Positions 26,786 to 36,375 of a DNA stretch of 64,000 nucleotides are shown piece by piece. The DNA lies in contig JAKSKD010000001.1 of the NCBI GenBank assembly GCA_024401925.1, positions 62,001-126,000 on the forward strand, given 5' to 3'. The stretch comes from Bacteroidales bacterium (GTDB lineage Bacteria > Bacteroidota > Bacteroidia > Bacteroidales > UBA932). The notes beneath the pieces were generated by a model. The model ran no database searches, was not told the DNA's origin, and saw nothing but the letters and a program-made list of their open reading frames with translations. Each line of letters opens with the position of its first letter. Position 1 is the first letter of the stretch. Made by a program: the position numbers and the translations under genes.

Positions 26786-28885
26786 TTAGAAGAATCTTGC
26801 TCTGTTGTCCTTCACATCTGCATCGTTTGCCATAACGGATGTCAGCATCTGTGAATTGTACTGTGTCTTCTGAGCGCGGAGATTCTTAGCATCATCCTCT
26901 GTATAGAATGCGCCAGTATCTCTTCCCGTAACCTCAAATACATACACACCTACAGTTCCAAGGACCGGTCCGCAGATCTTGCCCTGAGGAGCGGCTGCAA
27001 CTGCTCCTACGAAACCAGGATCAAGAGCCTGTGATGTAAGTGAAGAGAATGTTACGTTGCTTTCTGTGCTGACTGTTGTTCCGAGAGCCTCCGCGATTGC
27101 GTCAAGACTTGTAAGACCACTGATCTTAGCCTCAACATCTTTCTGAAGTTTCTCTCCGGCCTTCTCCATATAAAGGACAGGCTGGATTGAAGAAGCAACT
27201 TCCTTAAGTGTAGCGTAACCTTCTTTATGAATATCCTTTACGGCTGCAACGAAGAAGAAATTATTGTTTACGGTAATGATATTTGAAACCTTACCCTTCT
27301 TTGCCTCGAATACCCATCTTGTGATCTCCTTTGCATTATCCACGGCACCATATGAAGATGTGCTTTCGAGAACAGTATTGAATGTGTGTGAGTAAACACC
27401 CATTGAATCAACCGCTGCTTTATAATTATCGATGCTGCCGGATGCAAGGGTTGCAAATTTATTGGCCTTTGCATAGAAATCATTATATGTCTCCTTGCTT
27501 GCAAGAGTCTCTTTCTCAAGAATTGCAACCTGCTTCTTGAGAACAGGTTTTGTCTTCTGGGAAACAACTACTACGTGTGTTCCGTACTGGGTCTTGAGAA
27601 CGAAAGGAGTATTGGCGTCAGCTGTGATTACAGACTCGAATCCAGGAATCATATATGTCTGGGTCATCCAACCGATGTTTCCGAGCTCGCCGTCAGCAGC
27701 TGAAGACTGGTCTGCAGAATACTGGGCTGCGAGGTTTGAGAAACTAGTACCCTTACCCTTAAGAACGGTTACAAGGCTGTCTGCTACATTTGCAGCGTCA
27801 GTACCATTGAGAAGGATATGCTTAACATATACTGAATCTGAAATCATTCTGGTATCAAGCACGCGTGCTACATAGAATGTATTGCCTTCGCGTATAACCG
27901 GAGAAACAGATTCTTTGCTCTCACCGAATGCAAAGTCATTAATCTGTGCGGAAGTAGTGCTGAGTTCTCCAGCCTTATACCAGTAATCTGAGAGTGGTGA
28001 ATCTGAATTCTTAAGAAGAAATGCCTTGGCATTGGCTGTTGTTGCGAATTCATCATATACAGCTGAAACAGCGTCATTGGTAGCTACTATATCTGCGTCT
28101 GAAGGAACAACCTCAAATACTACATATTCAATATCACGGCTGGCTTTCTGCTTGAAGAAATCCTTATGCTTATTGTAGTATTTCTTAATTTCATCTGAAG
28201 ATACGACAACAGAGGAATCGTTCTTAAGAGCTACCGGAACTGTAACGAAATTGACGCTTGAAGAAACATTGTTCTCTTCGATTGCCTTGCGGACCATAAG
28301 AGGATTCTCAAAGCTGCTGAAGCCGAATGCGGAACCGTACTTTGAATAGAACTGCTGGGTATAGATGCTGTTCTGGAGATAGTTCCAATAATTTCTAAGG
28401 CTTCCTGTTGCGTCAGAATCAATGTTCTTTACGAAATCTACAACTGCCTGTCCGTTAAAGTTTCCGTTCTCATCGAGGAAAGAATAATTCTGGGCAATAA
28501 GCGGAGAAGGATTGGAACCTGTGGTCAGAGATACCATCTCAGCATCACCGACAGCAAATCCCGCAGCCTTGGCGTTCTTGACAAAAAGATATTTGTCTAT
28601 GAGAGCCTGCCAAGCAGAATTTCTGATCTGCTCCTGCTGCTGTTCACCTCTTACAGAAGATCCGGTAACAAGTTCATTGATAGCTGTCAAACGCTCAACA
28701 TCCTCCTGAAAATCAGAATATGAGACAGCCTTTCCTGCAATGCTTCCTACATCGTATTTTGAAGACATTGACTGAAGGGCAGATGTAAGCGTTGTCGGAT
28801 CGATAATAAACGACAAAAGTGCAAGTGCGATGATTACGGAAATCAACACACCGAATTTCACGCGAATTTTTTCAAGAACCGCCAT
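26786..28885 (-). CDS. ppiD: PpiD/SurA-type periplasmic peptidyl-prolyl isomerase
   Basis: A membrane-anchored chaperone for outer-membrane and secreted proteins. One TM helix near the N-terminus (about 12-30, LISVIIALALLSFII) is followed by a SurA_N-like chaperone region (VERLTAINEL, WQALIDKYLFVKNA), a parvulin domain (VKHILLNG about 355, then GELGNIGWMTQ) and a second, degenerate parvulin-like part. 699 residues, typical for Bacteroidetes PpiD. It is the last gene of the mfd/coaX block, 69 bases after lptC, where an imperfect -7 box (TATCTTCG) suggests extra transcription. Terminates at the hairpin 26743-26766. Confidence 0.93.
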   Translation of the reverse strand: MAVLEKIRVKFGVLISVIIALALLSFIIDPTTLTSALQSMSSKYDVGSIAGKAVSYSDFQEDVERLTAINELVTGSSVRGEQQQEQIRNSAWQALIDKYLFVKNAKAAGFAVGDAEMVSLTTGSNPSPLIAQNYSFLDENGNFNGQAVVDFVKNIDSDATGSLRNYWNYLQNSIYTQQFYSKYGSAFGFSSFENPLMVRKAIEENNVSSSVNFVTVPVALKNDSSVVVSSDEIKKYYNKHKDFFKQKASRDIEYVVFEVVPSDADIVATNDAVSAVYDEFATTANAKAFLLKNSDSPLSDYWYKAGELSTTSAQINDFAFGESKESVSPVIREGNTFYVARVLDTRMISDSVYVKHILLNGTDAANVADSLVTVLKGKGTSFSNLAAQYSADQSSAADGELGNIGWMTQTYMIPGFESVITADANTPFVLKTQYGTHVVVVSQKTKPVLKKQVAILEKETLASKETYNDFYAKANKFATLASGSIDNYKAAVDSMGVYSHTFNTVLESTSSYGAVDNAKEITRWVFEAKKGKVSNIITVNNNFFFVAAVKDIHKEGYATLKEVASSIQPVLYMEKAGEKLQKDVEAKISGLTSLDAIAEALGTTVSTESNVTFSSLTSQALDPGFVGAVAAAPQGKICGPVLGTVGVYVFEVTGRDTGAFYTEDDAKNLRAQKTQYNSQMLTSVMANDADVKDNRARFF

Positions 28886-28954
28886 TTTATTATTATTTTT
28901 TAATTAATTATTCAAATAAGGCTGCGAAGATAACAATTTTCCCGCAAAACATAA

Positions 28955-29584
28955 TTATTTTTTAAGAAATGGTCCGATAAAATTGACTGAATCAATGATT
29001 ATTAGCGTAGTGTCCTTCTCCACGACACCATAGCTGTTGAAAGGTTTCAGGATTGTGGCGTTCTCCGCCTTATCGTCCGACCTCAAGCCAAAGCCCTGCA
29101 TGAAACCGTCAGGAGAGTACATTTTTACATAGCAATCGGTGTAAATCTCGTTAGCAAACTGATTCCAGTAAATGGTGTCTGTCTCCATCGTCTGCCTGTT
29201 GATTACATTCTGGATAATCACATTACCGTCAGCCCGCCAGAACTCTCCATAATTCTTTTTGTTATCCTGGTGCATGGCCTTGTCTGCGGAAAGTACTGTT
29301 TCAAGCAATCCTTCATCATTGTACGAATACACACGGAAACCGTCAGGGAATGTCTCCATCGTACAAGTGTCGTTGTCAAACCGCTCCATTCTCGGAGCTT
29401 CCACCCTCAACTCGAGTTTTCCGTTCTTCGTCTGGACTGTGAACATATCATCCACCGTCTGAACCGGGGTTTTGTTCAGATCCAATTTCTCCGCTTCCTC
29501 TATGTTGTTGCCACACGAAAATACGACGAAAGCAACCGCCGGAGCGGTTGCCGTCATCATTATCTTATGAAGTGTCTTTCTCAA
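28955..29584 (-). CDS. lptC: LPS export protein LptC, predicted lipoprotein
   Basis: Part of the Lpt bridge moving lipopolysaccharide to the outer membrane. The N-terminus has a hydrophobic stretch ending FVVFSC (Cys24), a plausible lipobox, in contrast to the single TM anchor of E. coli LptC. The beta-jellyroll region (KNGKLELRVEAPRMERFDN, GLLETVLSADKAMH, NRQTMETDTIYWNQ) fits the LptC/OstA-like fold. 209 residues. It starts 2 bases after the TPR gene in the coaX-ppiD block. Confidence is limited by low sequence conservation in this family. Confidence 0.85.
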   Translation of the reverse strand: MRKTLHKIMMTATAPAVAFVVFSCGNNIEEAEKLDLNKTPVQTVDDMFTVQTKNGKLELRVEAPRMERFDNDTCTMETFPDGFRVYSYNDEGLLETVLSADKAMHQDNKKNYGEFWRADGNVIIQNVINRQTMETDTIYWNQFANEIYTDCYVKMYSPDGFMQGFGLRSDDKAENATILKPFNSYGVVEKDTTLIIIDSVNFIGPFLKK

Positions 29585-29586
29585 AA

Positions 29587-30873
29587 CTATTTCTGTGTCC
29601 TTACGGTAGTGCTTGCGCTCATTCCGCCACAGGAAACCCTGTATGGCTGACCATCTGTAAGGTCATACATGAATGCGTCTGCAGTCTGCGGGAAGTATGC
29701 AGCATACTGACGAATCAGGTTATTAGCCTCGTCTGCAAGTGAAGGGTCAGCGTTCTTTGCCTTTGTAAGATAATCTACAGCCACCCAATAAGGTGATCTT
29801 CTCTCAATCTCATTACCCTGGCATACGGTTGATCCCCAGATTGTTCCAATCAGCATATAGCATTTTGCAGATAACTCAGGGTTGAGATCAGAAGCTCTCT
29901 GTGCTGCAGCAAATGCTTTTCCGGACATATTGTTCTTGTAGCAGAACAATGCAAGTTCATACTCATAGTTTGCATCTGTAGCATTGTCTGACTCAGGAGA
30001 AGCAATTGCCTCCTCCATATACTTGATGGCCTCGGAATTGTTTCCTCTTGAAGAGTGGAGTCTGAACAGATAATATGCTGAAGTATGTGAAGGTTCATTA
30101 GCATACATTGCAGTTACAGCCTTGAGGTAAAGGTCGTTATCTGTACATCCCTCGGTAATGCTCATCATCTTTACGATGTTTGAAACAAGTTCTGCATCGT
30201 CAGGATTGGCAGCAAATCTCGGGGTGAAGAGTTCGAGAAGGTTCTCGCAGCTTGCAACCTTGCTGGAGATGAACAATCCTTCAAAATCAGGTCTCTTATC
30301 TTCAGGAACAAATTCCAGATTTGCCTGGTATTCGTTGATATAATCCTCAGCACCAAGTTTTCCGTCCTGAACAAGCTGTGTTGCAGCTTCAATTTCGAAA
30401 AGAAAAATGTTGCCGTCAGTCTCCCCCTTATTGGCATCTATGATAGCCTTGTACTCTTTGTAGACTCTCTCGTCATCTCCTTTTATGTAGTTGTGAAGGT
30501 CAAGTCCCTTGGAATTAAGGATTGATACGGCTCTCTTAGGATAATTTGCAACACGTGTATCGTGAAGCTGGAGAAGTGTTTCGATGAGTTCTTTTGACTT
30601 TTCAGGATCCTTGGCATTCTGGGAGATTGCCCTTCTCAGAAGAGTTGATCCGTGAACGAAAAGATTCTCAGATGCAGTTGCAGGACATATCTCGTAAGCC
30701 TTCTGCCAGCTTGGGAATGCCTCGTCATAGTTCTTCTGTTTGTAATACTCTGAATAATAGGAGAGGTATTTTATACACTCTTCGCGATTCGGTCCGTATT
30801 TGTCCTGTGCTGACATATTTGCACCGGAAAACATCATAGTTGCGGCTAAAAGGGATAATGCAATCTTTTTCAT
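29587..30873 (-). CDS. Exported tetratricopeptide-repeat protein
   Basis: A 428-residue protein with a signal peptide (about 1-22, MSAQ) and helical repeats; clear TPR-like segments are YLSYYSEYYKQKNYDEAFPSW and YYLFRLHSSRGNNSEAIKYM. The C-terminus reads YRVSCGGMSASTTVRTQK. Such a protein is regularly found between an outer-membrane barrel and lptC in Bacteroidales, which hints at an envelope assembly role, but no function is established. It starts 27 bases after the barrel gene. Confidence 0.8.
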   Translation of the reverse strand: MKKIALSLLAATMMFSGANMSAQDKYGPNREECIKYLSYYSEYYKQKNYDEAFPSWQKAYEICPATASENLFVHGSTLLRRAISQNAKDPEKSKELIETLLQLHDTRVANYPKRAVSILNSKGLDLHNYIKGDDERVYKEYKAIIDANKGETDGNIFLFEIEAATQLVQDGKLGAEDYINEYQANLEFVPEDKRPDFEGLFISSKVASCENLLELFTPRFAANPDDAELVSNIVKMMSITEGCTDNDLYLKAVTAMYANEPSHTSAYYLFRLHSSRGNNSEAIKYMEEAIASPESDNATDANYEYELALFCYKNNMSGKAFAAAQRASDLNPELSAKCYMLIGTIWGSTVCQGNEIERRSPYWVAVDYLTKAKNADPSLADEANNLIRQYAAYFPQTADAFMYDLTDGQPYRVSCGGMSASTTVRTQK

Positions 30874-30900
30874 ATTCTTGTGTTTATGTTTAATATCATA

Positions 30901-32202
30901 TTAGTTGTACCGTGCCTTCCTGAACCATATATCATAAATATTGAATCCTGCGGAAAAATTGATGAAGTTCTCTTTCACCATATTGTTCTTTAAAGATCCT
31001 CTCTGACCCACTTCCATTCCAACCGTCAGTCCATTGGACAATCTGAATACAGGAAAAGTCGCTCCAAAAGTCAGTCCATAGGAATTTACAATGTTTCCGT
31101 CAAATTTATAATATGCCTGCTTGTAATAAGCTCCGGCACGATATGTACACTTTCTCAAATAATATCTGATATCATTCGGATTCGGAGTAATCTCAAATCC
31201 GGCTCTTATTGTCTGTGCTGTTGAAGCACTGAAAGAAGCACCGGTTGATGAACTGCATCCCAAGCCCGATGTTCCGTCAAAATTACAGTTCGTCCAGTCT
31301 GAACGGGTATAGTCTACTTCCATCCGCCATATTTCTCCCCTCCTGAACGAGATACCTACTCCAATTTCCGAGCCGATTTTTGCTCCACCCGTCAGATTCA
31401 GTGTATCAGTCACTGACAATGTATCCGCATATGTTTCGATATATCCTTTCAATTTAGCCTGTTTCCTGTATGTCGCACCCAGTCCAAGGGTATATCTTCC
31501 GATGTTCTGTTCAAATTGCAAGCCTCCCTTGACTGTGTGTGCTGTCAAATTGAGGATACTTCCGCCGGAATAGCCCGCGTAATCACTTTTTGCCAATGTC
31601 CTGGTATAATCCTTATTAATTTTACCGAAAAAGAGATCATACTCGACACCTATCGAAAATTTCTTCCAGAATGTCACACCGGCAGCGACAAATCCTTTAT
31701 TGAGACCACCTTCTCCGCTCCATACATCAAGGATATTGCCTGTCTGTGCAAGTACATTCTCATCTCCAACCCATCCCATTGTCTTGTATCCGGTACTGCT
31801 GAACGGTTGTATTCCCAACATCATTGCGGATGATTTGTAAATAGGGAATGACATTGATATACTCTGGATATTGAAATTGTTATTCACATTTGACTTTCCC
31901 GTCTGCTGCAACAGGGTGTTTGTCTGGAGCAGACTCATATCCGCCATAAAGGAAAGCGAATCCCTTGCTGTAACGGACGCCGGATTCAAAGTGTTGATAT
32001 ACTTTCTGTTTCGCGTTGCTATACCGACTCCGCCCATAGCGTTGTTGTGAGCCGAACCTTCGTTGTTCAGGTCGCCGATTCCGTATATTGAATATGGTGT
32101 ATAACCGGTATAGGCGCCACTTTGGGCATAAGCGACGTCAACCACGGTCAACAACATAATTGTGACTGCCAACTTACTGAAGATTCCTTTTGACATACTC
32201 AT
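30901..32202 (-). CDS. Outer-membrane beta-barrel protein (PorV/FadL-like)
   Basis: A 433-residue protein with signal peptide (about 1-26, ending VAYAQ) followed by alternating amphipathic strands and frequent glycine/aromatic girdle residues (YSIYGIGDLNNEGSAHNNAM, NTLNPASVTARDSLSF). The early NPAS motif is typical of Bacteroidota FadL-like or PorV/PorQ barrels. The substrate is unknown. Its start lies inside coaX (29-base overlap), so it may be translationally coupled; an alternative Met is two codons in (32196). Confidence 0.8.
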   Translation of the reverse strand: MSMSKGIFSKLAVTIMLLTVVDVAYAQSGAYTGYTPYSIYGIGDLNNEGSAHNNAMGGVGIATRNRKYINTLNPASVTARDSLSFMADMSLLQTNTLLQQTGKSNVNNNFNIQSISMSFPIYKSSAMMLGIQPFSSTGYKTMGWVGDENVLAQTGNILDVWSGEGGLNKGFVAAGVTFWKKFSIGVEYDLFFGKINKDYTRTLAKSDYAGYSGGSILNLTAHTVKGGLQFEQNIGRYTLGLGATYRKQAKLKGYIETYADTLSVTDTLNLTGGAKIGSEIGVGISFRRGEIWRMEVDYTRSDWTNCNFDGTSGLGCSSSTGASFSASTAQTIRAGFEITPNPNDIRYYLRKCTYRAGAYYKQAYYKFDGNIVNSYGLTFGATFPVFRLSNGLTVGMEVGQRGSLKNNMVKENFINFSAGFNIYDIWFRKARYN

Positions 32203-32902
32203 CAGTAACTATAGCCAACCCTATCAAAACAAGGTTGCAGACTACAAATATCGACTTTTTAAGTTGTTTAACAAAATAATTTGCATCACCCCCGGTAAAT
32301 AGAACCATATTGTCAGGATAACGCTCAATATAACTGCTAATCTCAAATACTATGCCTGAAATGATGCCGCTTTCAATGGAAGACTGTATGGATTTTCCAT
32401 ATTCCTCAATAATTTCAGGCGTCTCGACAAGAGGCAATGATTTGGTATATCGGTTCAGGGCCTTAAATCTGGTCCTGCATCCAAGAGAGATATTTCCTCC
32501 TATATATTTTCCTTCCGGATCAATGAAATCCACCGTCAATGTGGTTCCCAAATCAATCAGTGTGCAGGATTTACCCCTGAAAAGATGCCTCGCGGCAACA
32601 ATGGAAGCTCCTCTGTCATAGGTAAGGTATGGTGGGAGGTTGTAATATTCCGCCGGACTCTCGTGATTTCCGTCAAGAATAAGTACAGAAGGAAAGTGTG
32701 CCCTAAGTGAATCTTCTTCCTGTGAGGAAATAGGATATACCGATGCAATTGTAAGAATTTCAGGCTTTTCTTTTTCCGCAAGTGATAAAATATACTCTAT
32801 TTTTCTCTCACCCTGGTATCTGAAAGTCTTTCCAAGTACCATTCCTTCAGCAAGGGCCGCCTTCAAAGCCGTATTTCCTATTTCTACTATCAGGTTTGCC
32901 AT
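32174..32902 (-). CDS. coaX: Type III pantothenate kinase
   Basis: First step of coenzyme A synthesis, phosphorylating pantothenate in the cytoplasm. The acetate/sugar kinase fold shows phosphate motif 1 as VEIGNTALK (6-14), DRGASIVAARHLF (pantothenate and dimer region), and DLGTTLTVDF as the second phosphate motif. The residue before IGNT is usually Asp and here is Glu7. 242 residues, normal length. It has its own -7 box overlapping the end of mfd and heads the barrel-TPR-lptC-ppiD series. Confidence 0.93.
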   Translation of the reverse strand: MANLIVEIGNTALKAALAEGMVLGKTFRYQGERKIEYILSLAEKEKPEILTIASVYPISSQEEDSLRAHFPSVLILDGNHESPAEYYNLPPYLTYDRGASIVAARHLFRGKSCTLIDLGTTLTVDFIDPEGKYIGGNISLGCRTRFKALNRYTKSLPLVETPEIIEEYGKSIQSSIESGIISGIVFEISSYIERYPDNMVLFTGGDANYFVKQLKKSIFVVCNLVLIGLAIVTDEYVKRNLQ

Positions 32903-32913
32903 AACGCGGATTG

Positions 32914-32921
32914 CAAAAATA
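32914..32921 (-). promoter_or_regulatory. -7 box for coaX unit
   Basis: Minus strand TATTTTTG in the 24-base gap after mfd; leader about 8 bases. It suggests coaX and downstream genes can be transcribed independently of mfd. Confidence 0.5.
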
Positions 32922-32926
32922 ACAAA

Positions 32927-35900
32927 TTATTGCAATTTGCTCAAGTGTGCATAAGCTGCACTCATAGAATTTATTCCTCTGGATACTATCTTGAGTTTTC
33001 CTTCATTTTGTTTAAGTTCAAACAAGGATCCGTAGCCTGATATCTTTTCAAGTATGTTGTCGAAGACCTTGGTCTTGAAATAAAGTGACATCTGATTAGA
33101 AATAAAAAAGGCGATGAACAGCCCGTTCTTTATAATAATCTTCTCGAACCCGAGCTGTCCTCCCAGATTCCTTATCTTGACAACATAGAAAAGATTTTCA
33201 AGTTCTTCCGGCATTTTTCCGAAACGGTCCTCAAGATTCAAGGCAAACCTGTCCAGTTCCTTCTCATTGGAAATTGAGTCCAACTGCTTATATATTCTCA
33301 TCTTTTCAGCCGGGATATCAATATATGAATCAGGTATCATTGCCGGCTGGTCAGTTTCAATGGTGCAATCCTCAACATAGTTTCCCTCTCGTATAACCGG
33401 TCCGCTTTCGGTCTCTATTCCAAGTTCTTCCATTGCCTCGGCAAGAATATTCTGATAGGTTTCATACCCCATTTCCATTATGAAACCACTCTGCTCTGCG
33501 CCAAGAAGATTTCCTGCACCCCTGATATCAAGATCCTGCATAGCAATATTAAAACCGCTGCCAAGGTCTGAGAATTCCTCAATAGCCTTCAGCCTCTTCC
33601 TTGCATCCTCCGTAATGGAAACAAGAGGAGGTACAATAAGATAACAGAAAGCTTTCTTATTTGAGCGGCCAACCCTTCCTCGCAGTTGGTGCAGGTCACT
33701 CAGACCTATATTCTGGGCCTGGTTAATAATTATCGTGTTGGCATTAGGAATATCAAGACCGTTTTCTATGATGGTGGTACACAGAAGCATATCATAGTCA
33801 CCCCTTATGAAGTCAAGCATCCTGTTTTCAAGTTTCTTGGACTCCATCTGGCCGTGCGCTACACAAATCTTCATATCAGGAACCAACCTGTGCAATATTT
33901 CATTGATTGCAGGCAGTTCCTCAACTTTATTATGAAGGAAGAATATCTGACCTCCCCTGTTCAGTTCATAATTTATTATGCTCTTTATTTCTCTTTCGTC
34001 GAAAAGAATTATTTCCGTTTGCACAGGAATTCTGTTAGGTGGAGGAGTATTTATAATAGAAAGATCCCTGGCACCCAATAATGAAAACTGAAGAGTCCTT
34101 GGAATAGGGGTTGCTGTAAGAGTAAGAGTATCTACATTACTTTTCAGCTGCCTAAGTTTTTCTTTTGCCGACACTCCAAATTTCTGCTCCTCATCAATAA
34201 CAAGAAGACCAAGATCCTTAAAATCGAATCCGGAACCTAAAATTTTATGTGTTCCAATAAGGATATCTATTTTTCCGGCAAACAAGTCTTTTTTTATCTG
34301 CGTGATCTCACCGGCATTCCTCAGTCTGCTCACATAATCCACCCTGCAAGGCAAATCCTTGAGTCTTTGAGTAAATGTTGTGAAATGCTGGAGGGCAAGT
34401 ATCGTCGTCGGAACAAGTACAGCAACTTGTTTTCCATCGCAGACAGCCTTAAAAGACGCACGTATTGCAAGTTCAGTTTTTCCGAATCCTACATCCCCAC
34501 AGACAAGTCTGTCCATAGGACAATTGTCCTCCATATCCCTTTTTATGGATTTTGTGGCCAACTCCTGATCCGGAGTATCCTCGTACATGAAAGAAGACTC
34601 AAGTTCTTCTTGAAGATATGAATCCGGAGAATAAGCAAAACCTACAGAAGCCTTTCTTTTTGCATACAATTGTATAAGATCCTTTGCAATATCCTTTACT
34701 CTTGATTTTGCACTGTTCTTCAGTGTCTGCCAGGCTTTGGAACCAAGTTTATTTATTTTCGGCGCTTCACCTTCCTTTGAACGGTATCTGGAAATCTTGT
34801 TAATTGCATGTACCGAAACAAAAACTACATCACCGTCCCTGTATGTTATTTTTACTACTTCCTTCATACGGCCCTTGTCATCTTTCATTCTGACAAGTCC
34901 TCCGAATACCCCGACACCATAATCGATATGAACTACATAGTCGCCTATATTGAATGCATTCAGATCATTCAATGTAAGTTGCTCACTTTTCTCGACCGTT
35001 CTTCTTAGTGCAACTCTGTGGAACCTGTCAAAAATTTCATGGTCACTGTAGCAGCATATTTTATCATCACTATCAATGAATCCGGAATGGATATTCTTTC
35101 CTTTGATAAATTCAGGCTTGTATGAAGAATATTGAAAAATGATAGACCTTAATCTGTCCAGCTGAGCCTCTTTCTCAACGAAAATGAAAACTTTATAGTT
35201 ATTTTCAAGTTTTGATTCTATATCTGCAGAAAGAAGTTCAAAATTCTTATTGAAAACAGGCTGAGGTGTAATATTGAAATTAATTATATCATCAGTATTC
35301 ACCGAAATAGGAGTATCTATGAATATTTTCTTATAAGGAATTACATCATTTATGAATTTCTTTTCCTTATACATATCATAGGAATCCAGCCAAATGACAG
35401 TATCCTTAGGAAAAATATTGAATATACTCTCTTTTTTACTGTCAGAATCGGATGATGATAAATTAGAAATTATATCAATCGAATCTATATTCTCTTTAGA
35501 CAGCTGGGTATTTGCATCAAAAATACTTATTAATTCAACTTCATTTCCGAAAAATGATATTCTGTATGGAAGATTGTCGGAAAATGAAAAAATATCTATT
35601 ATAGATCCACGGACAGCAAACTGTCCCGGTGATGATACAAAGTCCACCTTTTCAAATCCGTTCTGAAAAAGTTTATTTATCAGACCATTATAATTGAATT
35701 CATCTCCGGACTTTATCTTGAATAATGAATTTTTTAATTTTTTTGAATTTGGAATTTCTTCCTCAAGAGCTTCAGGATATGATATTACGATTAACTTTTC
35801 CTTTTTCTTATATGACAATATTTTTTCAATTGAAGAAGTTCTTTGAACTTCAAGGGAAGATTTATAATTACTTTTTTCTATCCCCTTTCCTACTGAAGGA

Positions 35901-36118
35901 AGGAAAAATACAATATCACCTTCAACCAGATTATATAGATCCGACGTGCAATATTCAGCACTATCCTTATCTGGAAGAATAATCAAATGGATACCTTCCT
36001 TTATTACTTCGGAAATAACAAACCACCTTGCAGATAAAAATAAACCTGAACAATATATGTTATTGTTTTCTTTTATCCTCTCTGACAGAATTTCTGACTT
36101 TTTTGAACTTATCAACAT
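32927..36118 (-). CDS. mfd: Transcription-repair coupling factor
   Basis: Removes RNA polymerase stalled at lesions and recruits UvrA. 1063 residues: UvrB-homology region (about 1-330), RNAP-interaction domain with DYVVHIDYGVGVFGG (near 393), RecG-like translocase with Walker A GDVGFGKTE, DEEQ box, TLTATPIPRTLQ and RGRVGRSNKKA, then the TRCF C-terminal domain. Somewhat shorter than E. coli Mfd (1148). Codon use is strongly AT-skewed towards its 5' end (28-30% GC in lines near 35.4-35.8 kb), although the protein is an ordinary core orthologue. It diverges from ruvB across the AT-rich gap. Confidence 0.97.
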   Translation of the reverse strand: MLISSKKSEILSERIKENNNIYCSGLFLSARWFVISEVIKEGIHLIILPDKDSAEYCTSDLYNLVEGDIVFFLPSVGKGIEKSNYKSSLEVQRTSSIEKILSYKKKEKLIVISYPEALEEEIPNSKKLKNSLFKIKSGDEFNYNGLINKLFQNGFEKVDFVSSPGQFAVRGSIIDIFSFSDNLPYRISFFGNEVELISIFDANTQLSKENIDSIDIISNLSSSDSDSKKESIFNIFPKDTVIWLDSYDMYKEKKFINDVIPYKKIFIDTPISVNTDDIINFNITPQPVFNKNFELLSADIESKLENNYKVFIFVEKEAQLDRLRSIIFQYSSYKPEFIKGKNIHSGFIDSDDKICCYSDHEIFDRFHRVALRRTVEKSEQLTLNDLNAFNIGDYVVHIDYGVGVFGGLVRMKDDKGRMKEVVKITYRDGDVVFVSVHAINKISRYRSKEGEAPKINKLGSKAWQTLKNSAKSRVKDIAKDLIQLYAKRKASVGFAYSPDSYLQEELESSFMYEDTPDQELATKSIKRDMEDNCPMDRLVCGDVGFGKTELAIRASFKAVCDGKQVAVLVPTTILALQHFTTFTQRLKDLPCRVDYVSRLRNAGEITQIKKDLFAGKIDILIGTHKILGSGFDFKDLGLLVIDEEQKFGVSAKEKLRQLKSNVDTLTLTATPIPRTLQFSLLGARDLSIINTPPPNRIPVQTEIILFDEREIKSIINYELNRGGQIFFLHNKVEELPAINEILHRLVPDMKICVAHGQMESKKLENRMLDFIRGDYDMLLCTTIIENGLDIPNANTIIINQAQNIGLSDLHQLRGRVGRSNKKAFCYLIVPPLVSITEDARKRLKAIEEFSDLGSGFNIAMQDLDIRGAGNLLGAEQSGFIMEMGYETYQNILAEAMEELGIETESGPVIREGNYVEDCTIETDQPAMIPDSYIDIPAEKMRIYKQLDSISNEKELDRFALNLEDRFGKMPEELENLFYVVKIRNLGGQLGFEKIIIKNGLFIAFFISNQMSLYFKTKVFDNILEKISGYGSLFELKQNEGKLKIVSRGINSMSAAYAHLSKLQ

Positions 36119-36375
36119 TATATATTCCGAAGTGTTTGAAAAGATGTTAATAACCTTGTTTATTTATCATTTCTCTACTGTTAATAAAAATATTCACATA
36201 CTTATCAACAACTGAATAAACAGATTACAAACAACTTATTAAATACTATTTACCTTTATAATTTATTAATAATCAATATTTTAAATTAATTTTTAACAAA
36301 TTAACATACATTAAAACAATAACAAAAAAAAGAAAATAAAAGATAGTATATTTGTGTTTGGTAAATAATAATAGT
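36119..36375. other. AT-rich divergent intergenic region with DnaA-box-like 9-mers (candidate replication origin)
   Basis: Between mfd and ruvB. TTATCAACA occurs at 36109-36117 (over the mfd start) and 36202-36210; its variant TTATTAACA occurs on the minus strand at 36145-36153 and 36179-36187; ATATTCACA is at 36190-36198. All are one base from TTATNCACA. They are followed by about 110 bases (36241-36350) of 8-17% GC, resembling an unwinding element. The arrangement resembles oriC, but no dnaA gene is in the window, so this is a hypothesis. The ruvB promoter is at the right end. Confidence 0.4.
36347..36354 (+). promoter_or_regulatory. -7 box for ruvB
   Basis: TATATTTG, exact consensus, leader about 18 bases before ATG 36376. 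Confidence 0.6.
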
